This document shows positions 49,747 to 57,600 of a stretch of DNA of 64,000 nt, piece by piece. The translations under genes and the position numbers were made by a program. This DNA comes from Guptibacillus spartinae (GTDB taxonomy: Bacteria; Bacillota; Bacilli; Bacillales; Guptibacillaceae). Location: NCBI RefSeq assembly GCF_028610625.1, contig NZ_JAQQWU010000007.1, forward strand, positions 62,001 through 126,000, written 5' to 3'. How positions within the stretch are numbered: the stretch's first letter is position 1; each line of letters opens with the position of its first letter. The notes below the pieces were generated by a model, which had not been told where the DNA came from, searched no databases, and was given only the letters and a program-made list of their open reading frames with translations.

Positions 49747-49765
49747 TAACGTTTATTTAACGTCA
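49747..49765. promoter_or_regulatory. 19-bp operator of the paaA promoter
   Basis: TAACGTTTATTTAACGTCA, directly after the -10 box and over the start site. Its reverse complement, TGACGTTAAATAAACGTTA, is nearly the site at 39195-39213. Probable target of PaaX or a TetR-type repressor. Confidence 0.78.
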
Positions 49766-49793
49766 TTATATTTTATTGTCATATAAATTTCAA
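49765..49793 (-). promoter_or_regulatory. Sigma-A promoter of the paaABCD operon
   Basis: On the minus strand TTGAAA (49788-49793), exactly 17 bases, TATAAT (49765-49770); the transcript leader is only about 30 bases. Confidence 0.85.
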
Positions 49794-49815
49794 TTGTTTT
49801 CTGATTATTCATAAC

Positions 49816-49844
49816 AAAAGCCGATCCAATTTGGATCGGCTTTT
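49816..49844 (-). terminator. Intrinsic terminator of lcfB
   Basis: AAAAGCCGATCC / GGATCGGCTTTT, 12-bp stem, 10 bases after the lcfB stop; T-rich on the minus strand. Confidence 0.85.
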
Positions 49845-49854
49845 GGCTTTTATA

Positions 49855-51381
49855 TTAAGCGTTCACTTGTTTCCGAAGCGCTTTTCTTAATATTTTTCCA
49901 GTTGTGTTCTTTGGCAACTCATTAATGAACTCCACAATCGTCGGGCATTTGTATTTTGCCAGATGTTCTTTACAATAGTTCATCACATCTTCTTCCGTCA
50001 TTTCCTGTGTTGTGACAATAAATGCTTGGACCGCTTCTCCAAAATTTGGATCAGGCACCCCTACAACTGCAGCTTCAACGATATCGGGATGTTGATAAAG
50101 AACTTCTTCGACTTCTCTTGGGTAGACATTATAACCTCCAACAATAACCATGTCTTTTTTACGATCGACAATATAGAAGTAGCCTTCTTCATCCATTCTT
50201 GCTAAATCACCAGTAAATAGCCAGCCTTCTTTCAAGGTTACTGCGGTATCTTCAGGCATTTTATAATACCCTTTCATCACATTCGGTCCTTTTACCGCAA
50301 GCTCTCCAACCTCTCCTACTGGCACTTCCTGGCCCAGTTCATCAACGACTTTATTCTCAACATTCGTGATGTTCATGCCAATCGAACCTGCTTTTCGTGG
50401 ACGATCTAGGGGATTGAAGCACGTAACAGGAGAAGCCTCTGATAATCCATACCCTTCTGATATACGAACCTGAAATTTCTCTTCAAAACGATGAAGAAGC
50501 GCCACAGGTAAAGAAGAACCTCCTGAAATACAAAGGCGCATATGCCGAAAATATTCAGCCCGTCCTTCAGGGTATTGATAGAGAAAATTGTACATTGTTG
50601 GTACTCCTGCAAAAATAGTAGCTTTGTATTTCTCAGCGACACGGAAAACTTCTTGAGGACTGAACTTCGGAAGAATTAAAAGCGTTCCTCCTGATGTAAG
50701 TGGGGCATTCATGGAAACAGTCATGCAAAACACATGGAACATAGGGAGTGCAGTGATGACAACGTCACCGGAAGAGATTTGGAGGTAAGAGCCTGTATCT
50801 GAAGCATTACTAAATAAGTTCTTATGTGTGAGCATCGCACCTTTTGGTTTTCCTGTAGTTCCAGAAGTATAAAGAATCACAGCCAGGTCATCATCGTTTA
50901 TGTTAACCTCTTGTAAGAGCTCACTCTGATTTTCAACCATGTTTGAAAACGGTTTCATTTTTATGTTTGAAATTACCTTCTCTTTTTCACTCTTTCCTGT
51001 ATATACTACTAAAACGATGTTTTGTAGCTGATCAGCCATTTTTTCGACTAAAGGTAGCCCTTGTTCCAACGTAACGATCGTTTTGACATCACCATTATGA
51101 AGAAGATAACCAATTTCATCTGGCGTATAAATTGGATTAATTGGAATTACGACTGCGCCAGCTCGTAATACACCGTAGTAAGCAATTAAAAACTCAGGTG
51201 AGTTTCCTAGTATTAGAGCCACATGATCATTCTTTTTAATTCCCTCTGCCACTAAATTTGCGGCAAATGCAGACACCTTCTGATCAAGTTCTTTGTACAA
51301 GACAGCTTCATCCTGATAAATATATGCCTGTTTCTCAGGATAAGTCGCCGCTGTCTCTGTTAATTGCTGAGATAGATTCAT
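49855..51381 (-). CDS. lcfB: Long-chain fatty acid-CoA ligase LcfB
   Basis: A 508-aa adenylate-forming ligase. P-loop-like motif [19 protein letters not shown] (A3), [12 protein letters not shown] (A5), [40 protein letters not shown] (A7/A8) and the catalytic Lys in [13 protein letters not shown] (A10). It matches B. subtilis LcfB (YhfL) in length and motifs, and the neighbour lplJ is conserved too. It is not PaaK: that enzyme is shorter (about 430 aa) and lacks this motif set. Control by FadR is supported by the operator at 51398-51415. ATG 51381 follows AGGAGGAG. Confidence 0.92.
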   Translation of the reverse strand: MNLSQQLTETAATYPEKQAYIYQDEAVLYKELDQKVSAFAANLVAEGIKKNDHVALILGNSPEFLIAYYGVLRAGAVVIPINPIYTPDEIGYLLHNGDVKTIVTLEQGLPLVEKMADQLQNIVLVVYTGKSEKEKVISNIKMKPFSNMVENQSELLQEVNINDDDLAVILYTSGTTGKPKGAMLTHKNLFSNASDTGSYLQISSGDVVITALPMFHVFCMTVSMNAPLTSGGTLLILPKFSPQEVFRVAEKYKATIFAGVPTMYNFLYQYPEGRAEYFRHMRLCISGGSSLPVALLHRFEEKFQVRISEGYGLSEASPVTCFNPLDRPRKAGSIGMNITNVENKVVDELGQEVPVGEVGELAVKGPNVMKGYYKMPEDTAVTLKEGWLFTGDLARMDEEGYFYIVDRKKDMVIVGGYNVYPREVEEVLYQHPDIVEAAVVGVPDPNFGEAVQAFIVTTQEMTEEDVMNYCKEHLAKYKCPTIVEFINELPKNTTGKILRKALRKQVNA

Positions 51382-51397
51382 TCGCTCTCCTCCTATA

Positions 51398-51415
51398 TGA
51401 ATGAGTAGTCATTCA
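51398..51415. promoter_or_regulatory. FadR operator of lcfB
   Basis: TGAATGA-GTAG-TCATTCA is a perfect match to the B. subtilis FadR consensus (TGAATGANTANTCATTCA). It lies downstream of the -10 box, in the lcfB leader; long-chain acyl-CoA should relieve repression. Confidence 0.92.
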
Positions 51416-51434
51416 TTTTTAATTTTCTAAATAT

Positions 51435-51463
51435 ATTATATTGGAAGAAAATTTTACTAGCAA
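51435..51463 (-). promoter_or_regulatory. Sigma-A promoter of lcfB
   Basis: On the minus strand TTGCTA (51458-51463), 17 bases, TATAAT (51435-51440). Confidence 0.75.
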
Positions 51464-51574
51464 GGGGAACAGAAGAAAGTTCATAATTTAATTCTCAATA
51501 GATGACATTGATTACCGTCAATCATTCACCCGGGATTCATTAGCTGAGCTCGAGGTAGAGTGACTTTAATAGAA

Positions 51575-51600
51575 GAAGGAGCTGGATATCCAGCTCCTTC
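51575..51600 (-). terminator. Palindromic terminator of lplJ
   Basis: GAAGGAGCTGGAT-ATCCAGCTCCTTC, a 13-bp self-complementary stem, 3 bases after the lplJ stop; weak T-tract. Confidence 0.7.
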
Positions 51601-51603
51601 CTT

Positions 51604-52593
51604 TTAATAGAGAAGATCAATAAATTCTTTTTTTGTTATTTTACCGAAATAATGAGATACATCCACGTGCTGAAGTGTTTCTTCAAGTGAGCCAGGTTCA
51701 TAGCGAACACCAGTAAGTTTGTTTTCAAGCTCTTTTACATCTCCAACTCCAAAGAAATCTCCAAAAATGGTCGCCTGTTCAATGTATCCCTTTTTTACTT
51801 CTAGACGAACATCAATTGATCCAATTGGAAAACGTTTTGAGTGCTGCACATTAAATTTCGGGGAGCGGCCATAATTCCAATCCCAGTTCTTATATCGTTC
51901 TTCCGCAATTTGCTGAATGGCCTTCCAATCTTTTTGCGTTAAATCATAAGAAGGAATGTGCTCTTCTCCTTCAAAAATATATTGAAGCAATGTTTGTTTA
52001 AACTGCTCTCGCGTCATCTCTTGATCCATATGTTCACTAATATTCGTAACCCGACTGCGAATCGATTTAATCCCTTTCGATTCAATCTTCTCTTTATTGA
52101 CTTTTAAAGCTTTTACGACATTTTCTAAGTTTACATTAAACATTAGCGTGCCATGGCTGTACATTCTTCCTTTTGTTGAAAACTGTGCATTACCAGATAT
52201 TTTCTTTCCATTTACTAACAAGTCGTTTCGCCCGCTGAGTTCTGCATTGACACCAAGCTTACTAAGAGCCTTTACCACGGGATCAGTAAATTTCTTATAG
52301 TTATGAAAACTGTTTCCGTCATCCTTCGTAATAATACTAAAGCTTAAATTACCAGGATCATTATAAACCGCTCCACCACCTGAAAGCCGTCGAATCACAT
52401 CTACATTATTCTCACGGATATAGCTCGTATCAATTTGCTCAATCGTATTTTGGTTTTTCCCCACAATTACCGTCGGATTCATCGAGTAAAATAACAAATA
52501 CGTCTCCTCAGGATCAAGCTCCTTCAAAATATATTCCTCAATTGCAAGATTAATCCCAGCATCCATGATGTTTTCATTATCTATATAAAGCAT
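51604..52593 (-). CDS. lplJ: Lipoate-protein ligase LplJ
   Basis: A 329-aa enzyme that activates lipoate with ATP and attaches it to GcvH and E2 subunits. Marks: NLAIEEYILKELD, PTVIVGKNQNTIEQI, RRLSGGGAVYNDPGNLSFSII (lipoate/adenylate site), KKISGNAQFSTKGRMYSHGTLMF (catalytic Lys region), and the C-terminal domain. ATG 52593 follows AGGAGG; the frame is open to 52761 without a ribosome site. It could supply lipoyl groups to the E2 at 34424-35554. Same neighbourhood as in B. subtilis (yhfI-lplJ-lcfB). Confidence 0.93.
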   Translation of the reverse strand: MLYIDNENIMDAGINLAIEEYILKELDPEETYLLFYSMNPTVIVGKNQNTIEQIDTSYIRENNVDVIRRLSGGGAVYNDPGNLSFSIITKDDGNSFHNYKKFTDPVVKALSKLGVNAELSGRNDLLVNGKKISGNAQFSTKGRMYSHGTLMFNVNLENVVKALKVNKEKIESKGIKSIRSRVTNISEHMDQEMTREQFKQTLLQYIFEGEEHIPSYDLTQKDWKAIQQIAEERYKNWDWNYGRSPKFNVQHSKRFPIGSIDVRLEVKKGYIEQATIFGDFFGVGDVKELENKLTGVRYEPGSLEETLQHVDVSHYFGKITKKEFIDLLY

Positions 52594-52762
52594 TCCTGTA
52601 CCTCCTGTTTGTTCTCTCTCTATTCTAATAAATTGTCGGAAAGGAAGCAAAAACCTGATACTTATGTCCCCCTGCCAAAGTATGAAAAAGCAATCCCCCC
52701 TACCCTTTCCTAGCCTTCTCCGTACGAATATTGTAAGCAAACGCATTTTGAGGAGGAGCAAT

Positions 52763-52957
52763 ATGAAAATCGTCTATTACGAAAAAGGTGAAATCCCCGT
52801 CATCGTAGGGGCATCAAACCTAAACTCAAGCCTAACCATCGAACAAATCAAATCCGAAGGTGAAAAAAAATCCAAAGAACTAGCCCGCCTACTCGGCCGA
52901 GAAATCGGATTCCTAATGGACATGAACGGAAAACTAGACGCAACGTTGGGGGAATAA
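52763..52957 (+). CDS. Hypothetical 64-aa protein with atypical codon use
   Basis: MKIVYYEKGEIPVIVGASNL then a helix with IEQIKSEGEKKSKELARLLG and a final GREIGFLMDMNGKLDATLGE. ATG 52763 follows GAGGAGGAGC. Codon use is unlike the neighbours: six of eight Leu codons are CTA, and C-ending Ile, Ala, Thr and Phe codons dominate. It is divergent from lplJ and runs up to the repeat array. The family is not recognised. Confidence 0.65.
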   Translation: MKIVYYEKGEIPVIVGASNLNSSLTIEQIKSEGEKKSKELARLLGREIGFLMDMNGKLDATLGE

Positions 52958-52959
52958 CG

Positions 52960-53524
52960 AAAAGCGAAGACGAGCGTTTAGAAACGGAGATATTGGAGCT
53001 CTTGAACTAGAACACGTCCTTTGTGTTCTGGTGAAAGAGCGAAATATCGCAGTTTCTGCGAGTCGCAGCTAGACATGAAAAGCGGAAGTGCCCGTTTAGC
53101 CTCGACAAGCGCTGGAGCCTCATAAAAAGAACACGGTCTTTGTGTTCATTTTATGAGGTGAAGCGATCGAGAGGCTGGGCGCTGCAGCTAGATCTATTAA
53201 AAGCGGAAGTGGGCGATTAGGTCCGACAAGCGATGGAAGACGTACATTTGAACACGGTCTTTGTGTTCGGATTTACGTCTGAAGCGCTCGAGGACCTGCC
53301 CACTGCAGCTAGACATGAAAAGCGGAAGCCTCCGTTTAAACCCGGCAGGCACTGGAGCCCTCCAAATTGAACACGGTCTTTGTGTTCGAGTTGGAGGGTG
53401 AAGTGACAGAGGGTCTGGAGGCTGCAGCTGGATCTAGAAAAGCGAAGACGAGCGTTTAGAAACGGAGATATTGGAGCTCTTGAACTAGAACACGTCCTTT
53501 GTGTTCTGGTGAAAGAGCGAAATA
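52960..53524. repeat. Array of five ~120-bp hairpin repeats
   Basis: Units start at 52960, 53078, 53199, 53318 and 53438 (lengths 118, 121, 119, 120 and 87, the last truncated). Each opens with AAAAGCG(G)AAG and has a central imperfect palindrome with GAACACG(G)TC-TTTGTGTTC (the outer arms differ but stay complementary, e.g. CCTCATAAAA / TTTTATGAGG in unit 2), and full units end GCAGCT-[AG]GA. Unit 1 and unit 5 share 87 identical bases. I recall this hairpin element as a dispersed repeat in many Bacillaceae genomes. No gene is supported inside it. Confidence 0.9.
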
Positions 53525-53536
53525 CCCACCACTCAA

Positions 53537-53569
53537 AAAGCCAGAAGAAGGCACTCTTCTTCTGGCTTT
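53537..53569 (-). terminator. Intrinsic terminator of the yhfI-like gene
   Basis: AAAGCCAGAAGAAG / CTTCTTCTGGCTTT (14 bp), loop of 5; T5 follows on the minus strand. Confidence 0.85.
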
Positions 53570-53577
53570 CACTTTCC

Positions 53578-54318
53578 TTATTCTTCTGAATCCCAAACGA
53601 GCCCTGTCGAAGCAAGAACAACGTTCCCATCAAAATGCTGTTTTGCATCTTTTTCAAGATCCGATAACTCTCCAAAATGCGGAAGATGCGTCAGCATAAG
53701 AGTGGAAACATTTGCTGCGCTTGCAATTCTTGCTGCATCCGTACTATTCATATGCCCCATTTTTGAACCATCCATATCTGCATAAAGATTGCATTCTGAA
53801 ATGAGTAGATCAGCCCCTTCAGAAAAGGTTTCAAACTCTTTGAGATAGCTGGAATCTGCTGTAAATACCGCGGTGTGCTTCCCATCAGTAATTCTCACCG
53901 CATAGCAAGGAACGGGATGCTTTGTCTTTTGAAAAGTAACAGAAAAAGGACCAAGTTCTAAACGATCTTGTTCTTCATAGGCTCTTGCTTCGGTATAAGG
54001 CTTGTGGTCCAGACTTGCAAAACCTGCTTCATCGAATCTATGCCCATAAATTGGGAGAGTAGGGAGTTCAGCTTTTGTTTTTGACTGGATTAAGCGACCG
54101 TGATAAAGAACCCCTACATCCGCAATATGATCTGGATGATAGTGACTAATGATGACACTATCAAGTTCTTCTACAGAAAGGTAATATTGCAGTTGCGCCA
54201 ATACACCACTTCCACAATCAATTAATAAATTGTAGCCTTCTCTTTGAAAGAGATACCCTGCACTCGCTTCTCCAGCTTTAGGATAACCACCCCATGGACC
54301 TAAAACGGTCATTTTCAT
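53578..54318 (-). CDS. yhfI: MBL-fold metallo-hydrolase (YhfI-like)
   Basis: A 246-aa metallo-beta-lactamase-fold hydrolase. Metal-binding motif HYHPDHIAD (HxHxDH) in SVIISHYHPDHIADVG, second ligands near SECNLYADMDG and final His in LMLTHLPHFGEL. It resembles RNase Z-like YhfI and lies next to lplJ and lcfB as in B. subtilis. ATG 54318 overlaps the stop of the deoR-like gene by 4 bases. Confidence 0.88.
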   Translation of the reverse strand: MKMTVLGPWGGYPKAGEASAGYLFQREGYNLLIDCGSGVLAQLQYYLSVEELDSVIISHYHPDHIADVGVLYHGRLIQSKTKAELPTLPIYGHRFDEAGFASLDHKPYTEARAYEEQDRLELGPFSVTFQKTKHPVPCYAVRITDGKHTAVFTADSSYLKEFETFSEGADLLISECNLYADMDGSKMGHMNSTDAARIASAANVSTLMLTHLPHFGELSDLEKDAKQHFDGNVVLASTGLVWDSEE

Positions 54319-55277
54319 CGTTGTTCCCTCCCCTGTTTTTTCTTCTCTAATAAAGCGCGAGCCGTAAATTGATCTGTTATCAGCACATTGGCGTAGCCAC
54401 CTTCTAATGCGCCATATATCGCCTCTATTTTCTTAGGACCACCAGCCGCCAATATTGACTTTTCTTTTGCTGAAAGCTCCTCTAAATCAATTCCAATTGT
54501 GCGCTCATTTAATTCCTTATGAATGAGGTTGCCTTTTTCATCAAAAAACCTTGAACAAATTTCTCCAACAGACTTGGTATGAATCATTTCAAGTTCTTCT
54601 CTTGAGACATAATCAGCCTGGACAATAACCGAATCATTCGTAGGAATACCAACGCTAAATAGTGCAATATTTGCATTTCGTCCCATATCAAGAACGCGAC
54701 GAATGTGCCTATCTTCTTCCATCGTTTGCTTTACAAGAAGATGATCTACAATCGCAGGAACAGGTAAGAAGTGACTCGTAGCATGAAAGGCTCGACCAAG
54801 CATTTGAATCACTTCATAAGCATAGGTATTTGTTTCTGAATAACTGATTCCTCCATTTAATTGAACGACTGACACGTTTTTCAATAACTTGTGACGCAAA
54901 TTCTTACCGATTTCATTTAGAGTAGTCCCCCATGAAACACCAATTAAATCATTGTCTTGCATAGCTGAATTTAAATAATCCGCTGCGACTTTACCAATAT
55001 GTTTTTTAACAAGGTCATCTTCAAATTGGGGAACGATCGCCACTCTCGCTTCTACCAATGAAAATGCATCTGCAAGCTCTTCAGCAAGCAAGTGTACGTC
55101 CTGTGAGGGATCGTGTATTTTAATTTCAACAATACCTTCTGCTTTTGCCTGCTTTAATAAACGTGAAACAGTCGGTCTAGAAACAGCTAGTTCCCTCGCA
55201 ATTTCCTGTTGACTATAGTCTAATTGATAGTACAAGCGAGCAGCTTCGACTACCTTTGTCAATTTCTCTTTATCCAT
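54315..55277 (-). CDS. deoR: SorC-family sugar-binding regulator, DeoR-like
   Basis: A 320-aa repressor. The N-terminal helix-turn-helix is EAARLYYQLDYSQQEIARELAVSRPTVSRLLKQAKAEG; the C-terminal sugar-binding domain has GVSWGTTLNEIGK, VVQLNGGISYSETNTYA, ALFSVGIPTN, GEICSRFFDEKGNL and AGGPKKIEAIYGALEGGYANVLITD. These agree closely with B. subtilis DeoR (binds deoxyribose 5-phosphate) as I recall it. The deoxynucleoside genes are not next to it; neighbours are transketolase upstream and yhfI downstream (4-base overlap). The symbol is by similarity only. Confidence 0.78.
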   Translation of the reverse strand: MDKEKLTKVVEAARLYYQLDYSQQEIARELAVSRPTVSRLLKQAKAEGIVEIKIHDPSQDVHLLAEELADAFSLVEARVAIVPQFEDDLVKKHIGKVAADYLNSAMQDNDLIGVSWGTTLNEIGKNLRHKLLKNVSVVQLNGGISYSETNTYAYEVIQMLGRAFHATSHFLPVPAIVDHLLVKQTMEEDRHIRRVLDMGRNANIALFSVGIPTNDSVIVQADYVSREELEMIHTKSVGEICSRFFDEKGNLIHKELNERTIGIDLEELSAKEKSILAAGGPKKIEAIYGALEGGYANVLITDQFTARALLEKKKQGREQR

Positions 55278-55323
55278 AGCAACACCTGTTTATTCAAATA
55301 TTTAATGGTCATCGGTTAAGAAA

Positions 55324-55363
55324 AAGGCTTCCAGAAAGACTATTTTCGCCTTCTGAAAGCCTT
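55324..55363 (-). terminator. Intrinsic terminator of tkt
   Basis: AAGGCTT-CAGAA / TTCTG-AAGCCTT stem with T5 on the minus strand, 10 bases after the tkt stop. Confidence 0.85.
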
Positions 55364-55372
55364 CCGCTCTTC

Positions 55373-57373
55373 TTATTTTGAGAGCATTGCTTTAACTTTA
55401 TTGACTACATTTTCTGCAGTAAAGCCAAATTCCTTAATAACCGTGTCGCCAGGGGCAGATGCTCCAAAGCGGTCAATTGCAAGGATATCACCTTTTTGAC
55501 CAACGTACTTATCCCAGCCGAATGAAACGCCCATTTCAATACCAAGACGAGCCGTTACATTTTCCGGAAGAACGCTTTGCTTATAATCTGCTGATTGTTT
55601 CTCGAAACGATCCCAGCTAGGCATGCTGACAACGGAAGCTGAAATACCTTCTTTAGAAAGAAGTTCTTGCGCTTCTACAGCTAAACCAACTTCAGATCCA
55701 GATGCCAGAAGAATCGCTTCAGCATCGTCGCTACCAGCTACAACATAAGCACCACGTTTAACGCCTTCGTATGCTTGTTCTTGAGAATCTGTCACAACAG
55801 GAAGGTTTTGACGAGAAAGCACAAGAGCAGTTGGGTGGTCAGTTGCTTCAACAGATAATTTCCACGCTGCTGCAGTTTCATTACCATCTGCTGGACGAAT
55901 GACAGAAAGACCTGGCATCGCACGTAGTGAAGCTAGCTGCTCAACAGGTTCGTGAGTTGGACCATCTTCTCCTACAGCTACGCTATCGTGAGTAAATACG
56001 TAAGTTACAGGTACTCCCATTAATGCTGATAGGCGAAGAGCTGGACGAAGGTAGTCAGAGAATACGAAGAAGGTTGCACCAAAGATACGAAGACCTTTGT
56101 GAAGGGCAATTCCGTTCATCGCTGCTGCCATTCCGAATTCACGTACGCCGAACCAGATGTTACGTCCGCTATAATCTGCTGGCGAGAAGTCCTGCTCGTC
56201 TTTTAACATTGTTTTGTTAGAAGATGCAAGGTCAGCTGATCCACCAAAGATTTGCGGGTTGTTTTTAGCAAGAGCATTAAGAACTTCTCCAGATGCAGCA
56301 CGAGAAGCTGTGCTTGTTCCTCTTTCATAAGTAGGAACTTCGCTATCCCATCCTTCAGGAAGTTCGTTATTTAGAGCTGCCGTTAGTTGTTTCGCAAGCT
56401 CAGGATATTCTGCTTCATACTTTTTGAAAAGTTCATTCCATTCCTGCTCTTTTTTGCTTCCAGCTTCTTTAACATCTGCAAATTGGCCTTTCACTTCTTC
56501 AGGAATGTAGAAATCTTCTTCGAAAGTCCACTGATAGTTTTCTTTCACTAGCTGAATCTCATCTTTACCAAGTGGAGCACCATGAGAAGTGTTTTTGCCA
56601 CCTTTGTTTGGTGAACCATAGCCAATTGTTGTTTTCACTTCAATTAGTGTTGGCTGATCAGTGTTGCTTTTCGCTTGTTTAAGAGCATCTGCAATAGCAT
56701 TCATATCATTGCCATCTTCAACACGGATCACTTGCCAGCCATATGCTTCATAACGCTGTTGAACGTTTTCTGAGAAGGATTGATCAAGATCACCGTCAAG
56801 AGAGATGTCGTTTGAATCATACATCACAATAAGGCGACCAAGCTTCAAGTGGGCAGCTAGAGAAGCTGACTCTGAAGAAACACCTTCCATTAAGTCACCA
56901 TCACCACAAATGCTGTACGTATAGTGATCAATGACGTTAAAGTTATCTCGGTTATACGTTGCTGCTAGATGACGTTCAGCCATTGCCATACCAGTTGCCA
57001 TCGCAAGTCCCTGACCAAGTGGTCCAGTTGTTGCGTCTACTCCTGGTGTCTCACCGAATTCTGGGTGTCCTGGAGTATTGCTTCCCCACTGGCGGAATGA
57101 TTTTAAATCTTCCATTGTTACGTCATATCCAAACAAGTGAAGCATGCTATAAAGTAGAGCTGAACCATGACCTGCTGATAACACAAAACGGTCGCGGTTA
57201 AACCATTCTGGGTTAGATGGGTTGTGATTCATGAACTGACTCCATAGCGTGTAAGCCATAGGTGCAGCTCCCATCGGCATGCCTGGGTGACCTGAGTTTG
57301 CTTTTTCAACTGCATCGATTGCTAGTGTACGAATCGTATTTACAGCAAGTGAATCCATTTGAGTCGTTGTCAT
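55373..57373 (-). CDS. tkt: Transketolase
   Basis: A 666-aa thiamine diphosphate enzyme of the pentose phosphate pathway. Start [34 protein letters not shown], cofactor motif [42 protein letters not shown], and [25 protein letters not shown] in the pyrimidine domain. ATG 57373 follows AAAAAAGGAG. Full length with no anomaly. Monocistronic, with a terminator between it and the deoR-like gene. Confidence 0.96.
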   Translation of the reverse strand: MTTTQMDSLAVNTIRTLAIDAVEKANSGHPGMPMGAAPMAYTLWSQFMNHNPSNPEWFNRDRFVLSAGHGSALLYSMLHLFGYDVTMEDLKSFRQWGSNTPGHPEFGETPGVDATTGPLGQGLAMATGMAMAERHLAATYNRDNFNVIDHYTYSICGDGDLMEGVSSESASLAAHLKLGRLIVMYDSNDISLDGDLDQSFSENVQQRYEAYGWQVIRVEDGNDMNAIADALKQAKSNTDQPTLIEVKTTIGYGSPNKGGKNTSHGAPLGKDEIQLVKENYQWTFEEDFYIPEEVKGQFADVKEAGSKKEQEWNELFKKYEAEYPELAKQLTAALNNELPEGWDSEVPTYERGTSTASRAASGEVLNALAKNNPQIFGGSADLASSNKTMLKDEQDFSPADYSGRNIWFGVREFGMAAAMNGIALHKGLRIFGATFFVFSDYLRPALRLSALMGVPVTYVFTHDSVAVGEDGPTHEPVEQLASLRAMPGLSVIRPADGNETAAAWKLSVEATDHPTALVLSRQNLPVVTDSQEQAYEGVKRGAYVVAGSDDAEAILLASGSEVGLAVEAQELLSKEGISASVVSMPSWDRFEKQSADYKQSVLPENVTARLGIEMGVSFGWDKYVGQKGDILAIDRFGASAPGDTVIKEFGFTAENVVNKVKAMLSK

Positions 57374-57575
57374 ATGTATACACTCCTTTTTTATATTGAA
57401 ATTTAGTAAAATCACTCTTGAACAAATGTACATCTGCTATTATACATGAGTGAAACGAAAAGAAAAAGGAAACCGACCACTTTTCAAGTAATTTCTTTCT
57501 CTCGAAATTATCTTCCCTCGAAAGAAAGAATTCAATCCTTTTAAAAAAGATAAAACAAAAATTAAATAAAAGAAA

Positions 57576-57594
57576 ACGCAGGCTGTGCCCGCGC
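57576..57594 (-). terminator. Intrinsic terminator of the alpha-glucosidase gene
   Basis: GCGCGGGC-ACA-GCCTGCGT on the minus strand, followed by TTTCTTTTATTT, 6 bases after the stop. Confidence 0.75.
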
Positions 57595-57600
57595 TTTAGC

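Noticed and set aside
49855-51381. Phenylacetate-CoA ligase (paaK) as the call
   Set aside because: 508 aa, LcfB-type motif set, FadR operator and the conserved yhfI-lplJ neighbourhood all point to a long-chain fatty acid-CoA ligase.
52960-53524. CRISPR-like array
   Set aside because: Units are about 120 bp, imperfectly repeated along their whole length, with no short exact repeats separated by unique spacers and no cas genes.
53217-53675. 152-aa frame on the minus strand across the hairpin repeats
   Set aside because: Its sequence is translated repeat units running into the yhfI-like gene in another frame. No ribosome site or conserved features.
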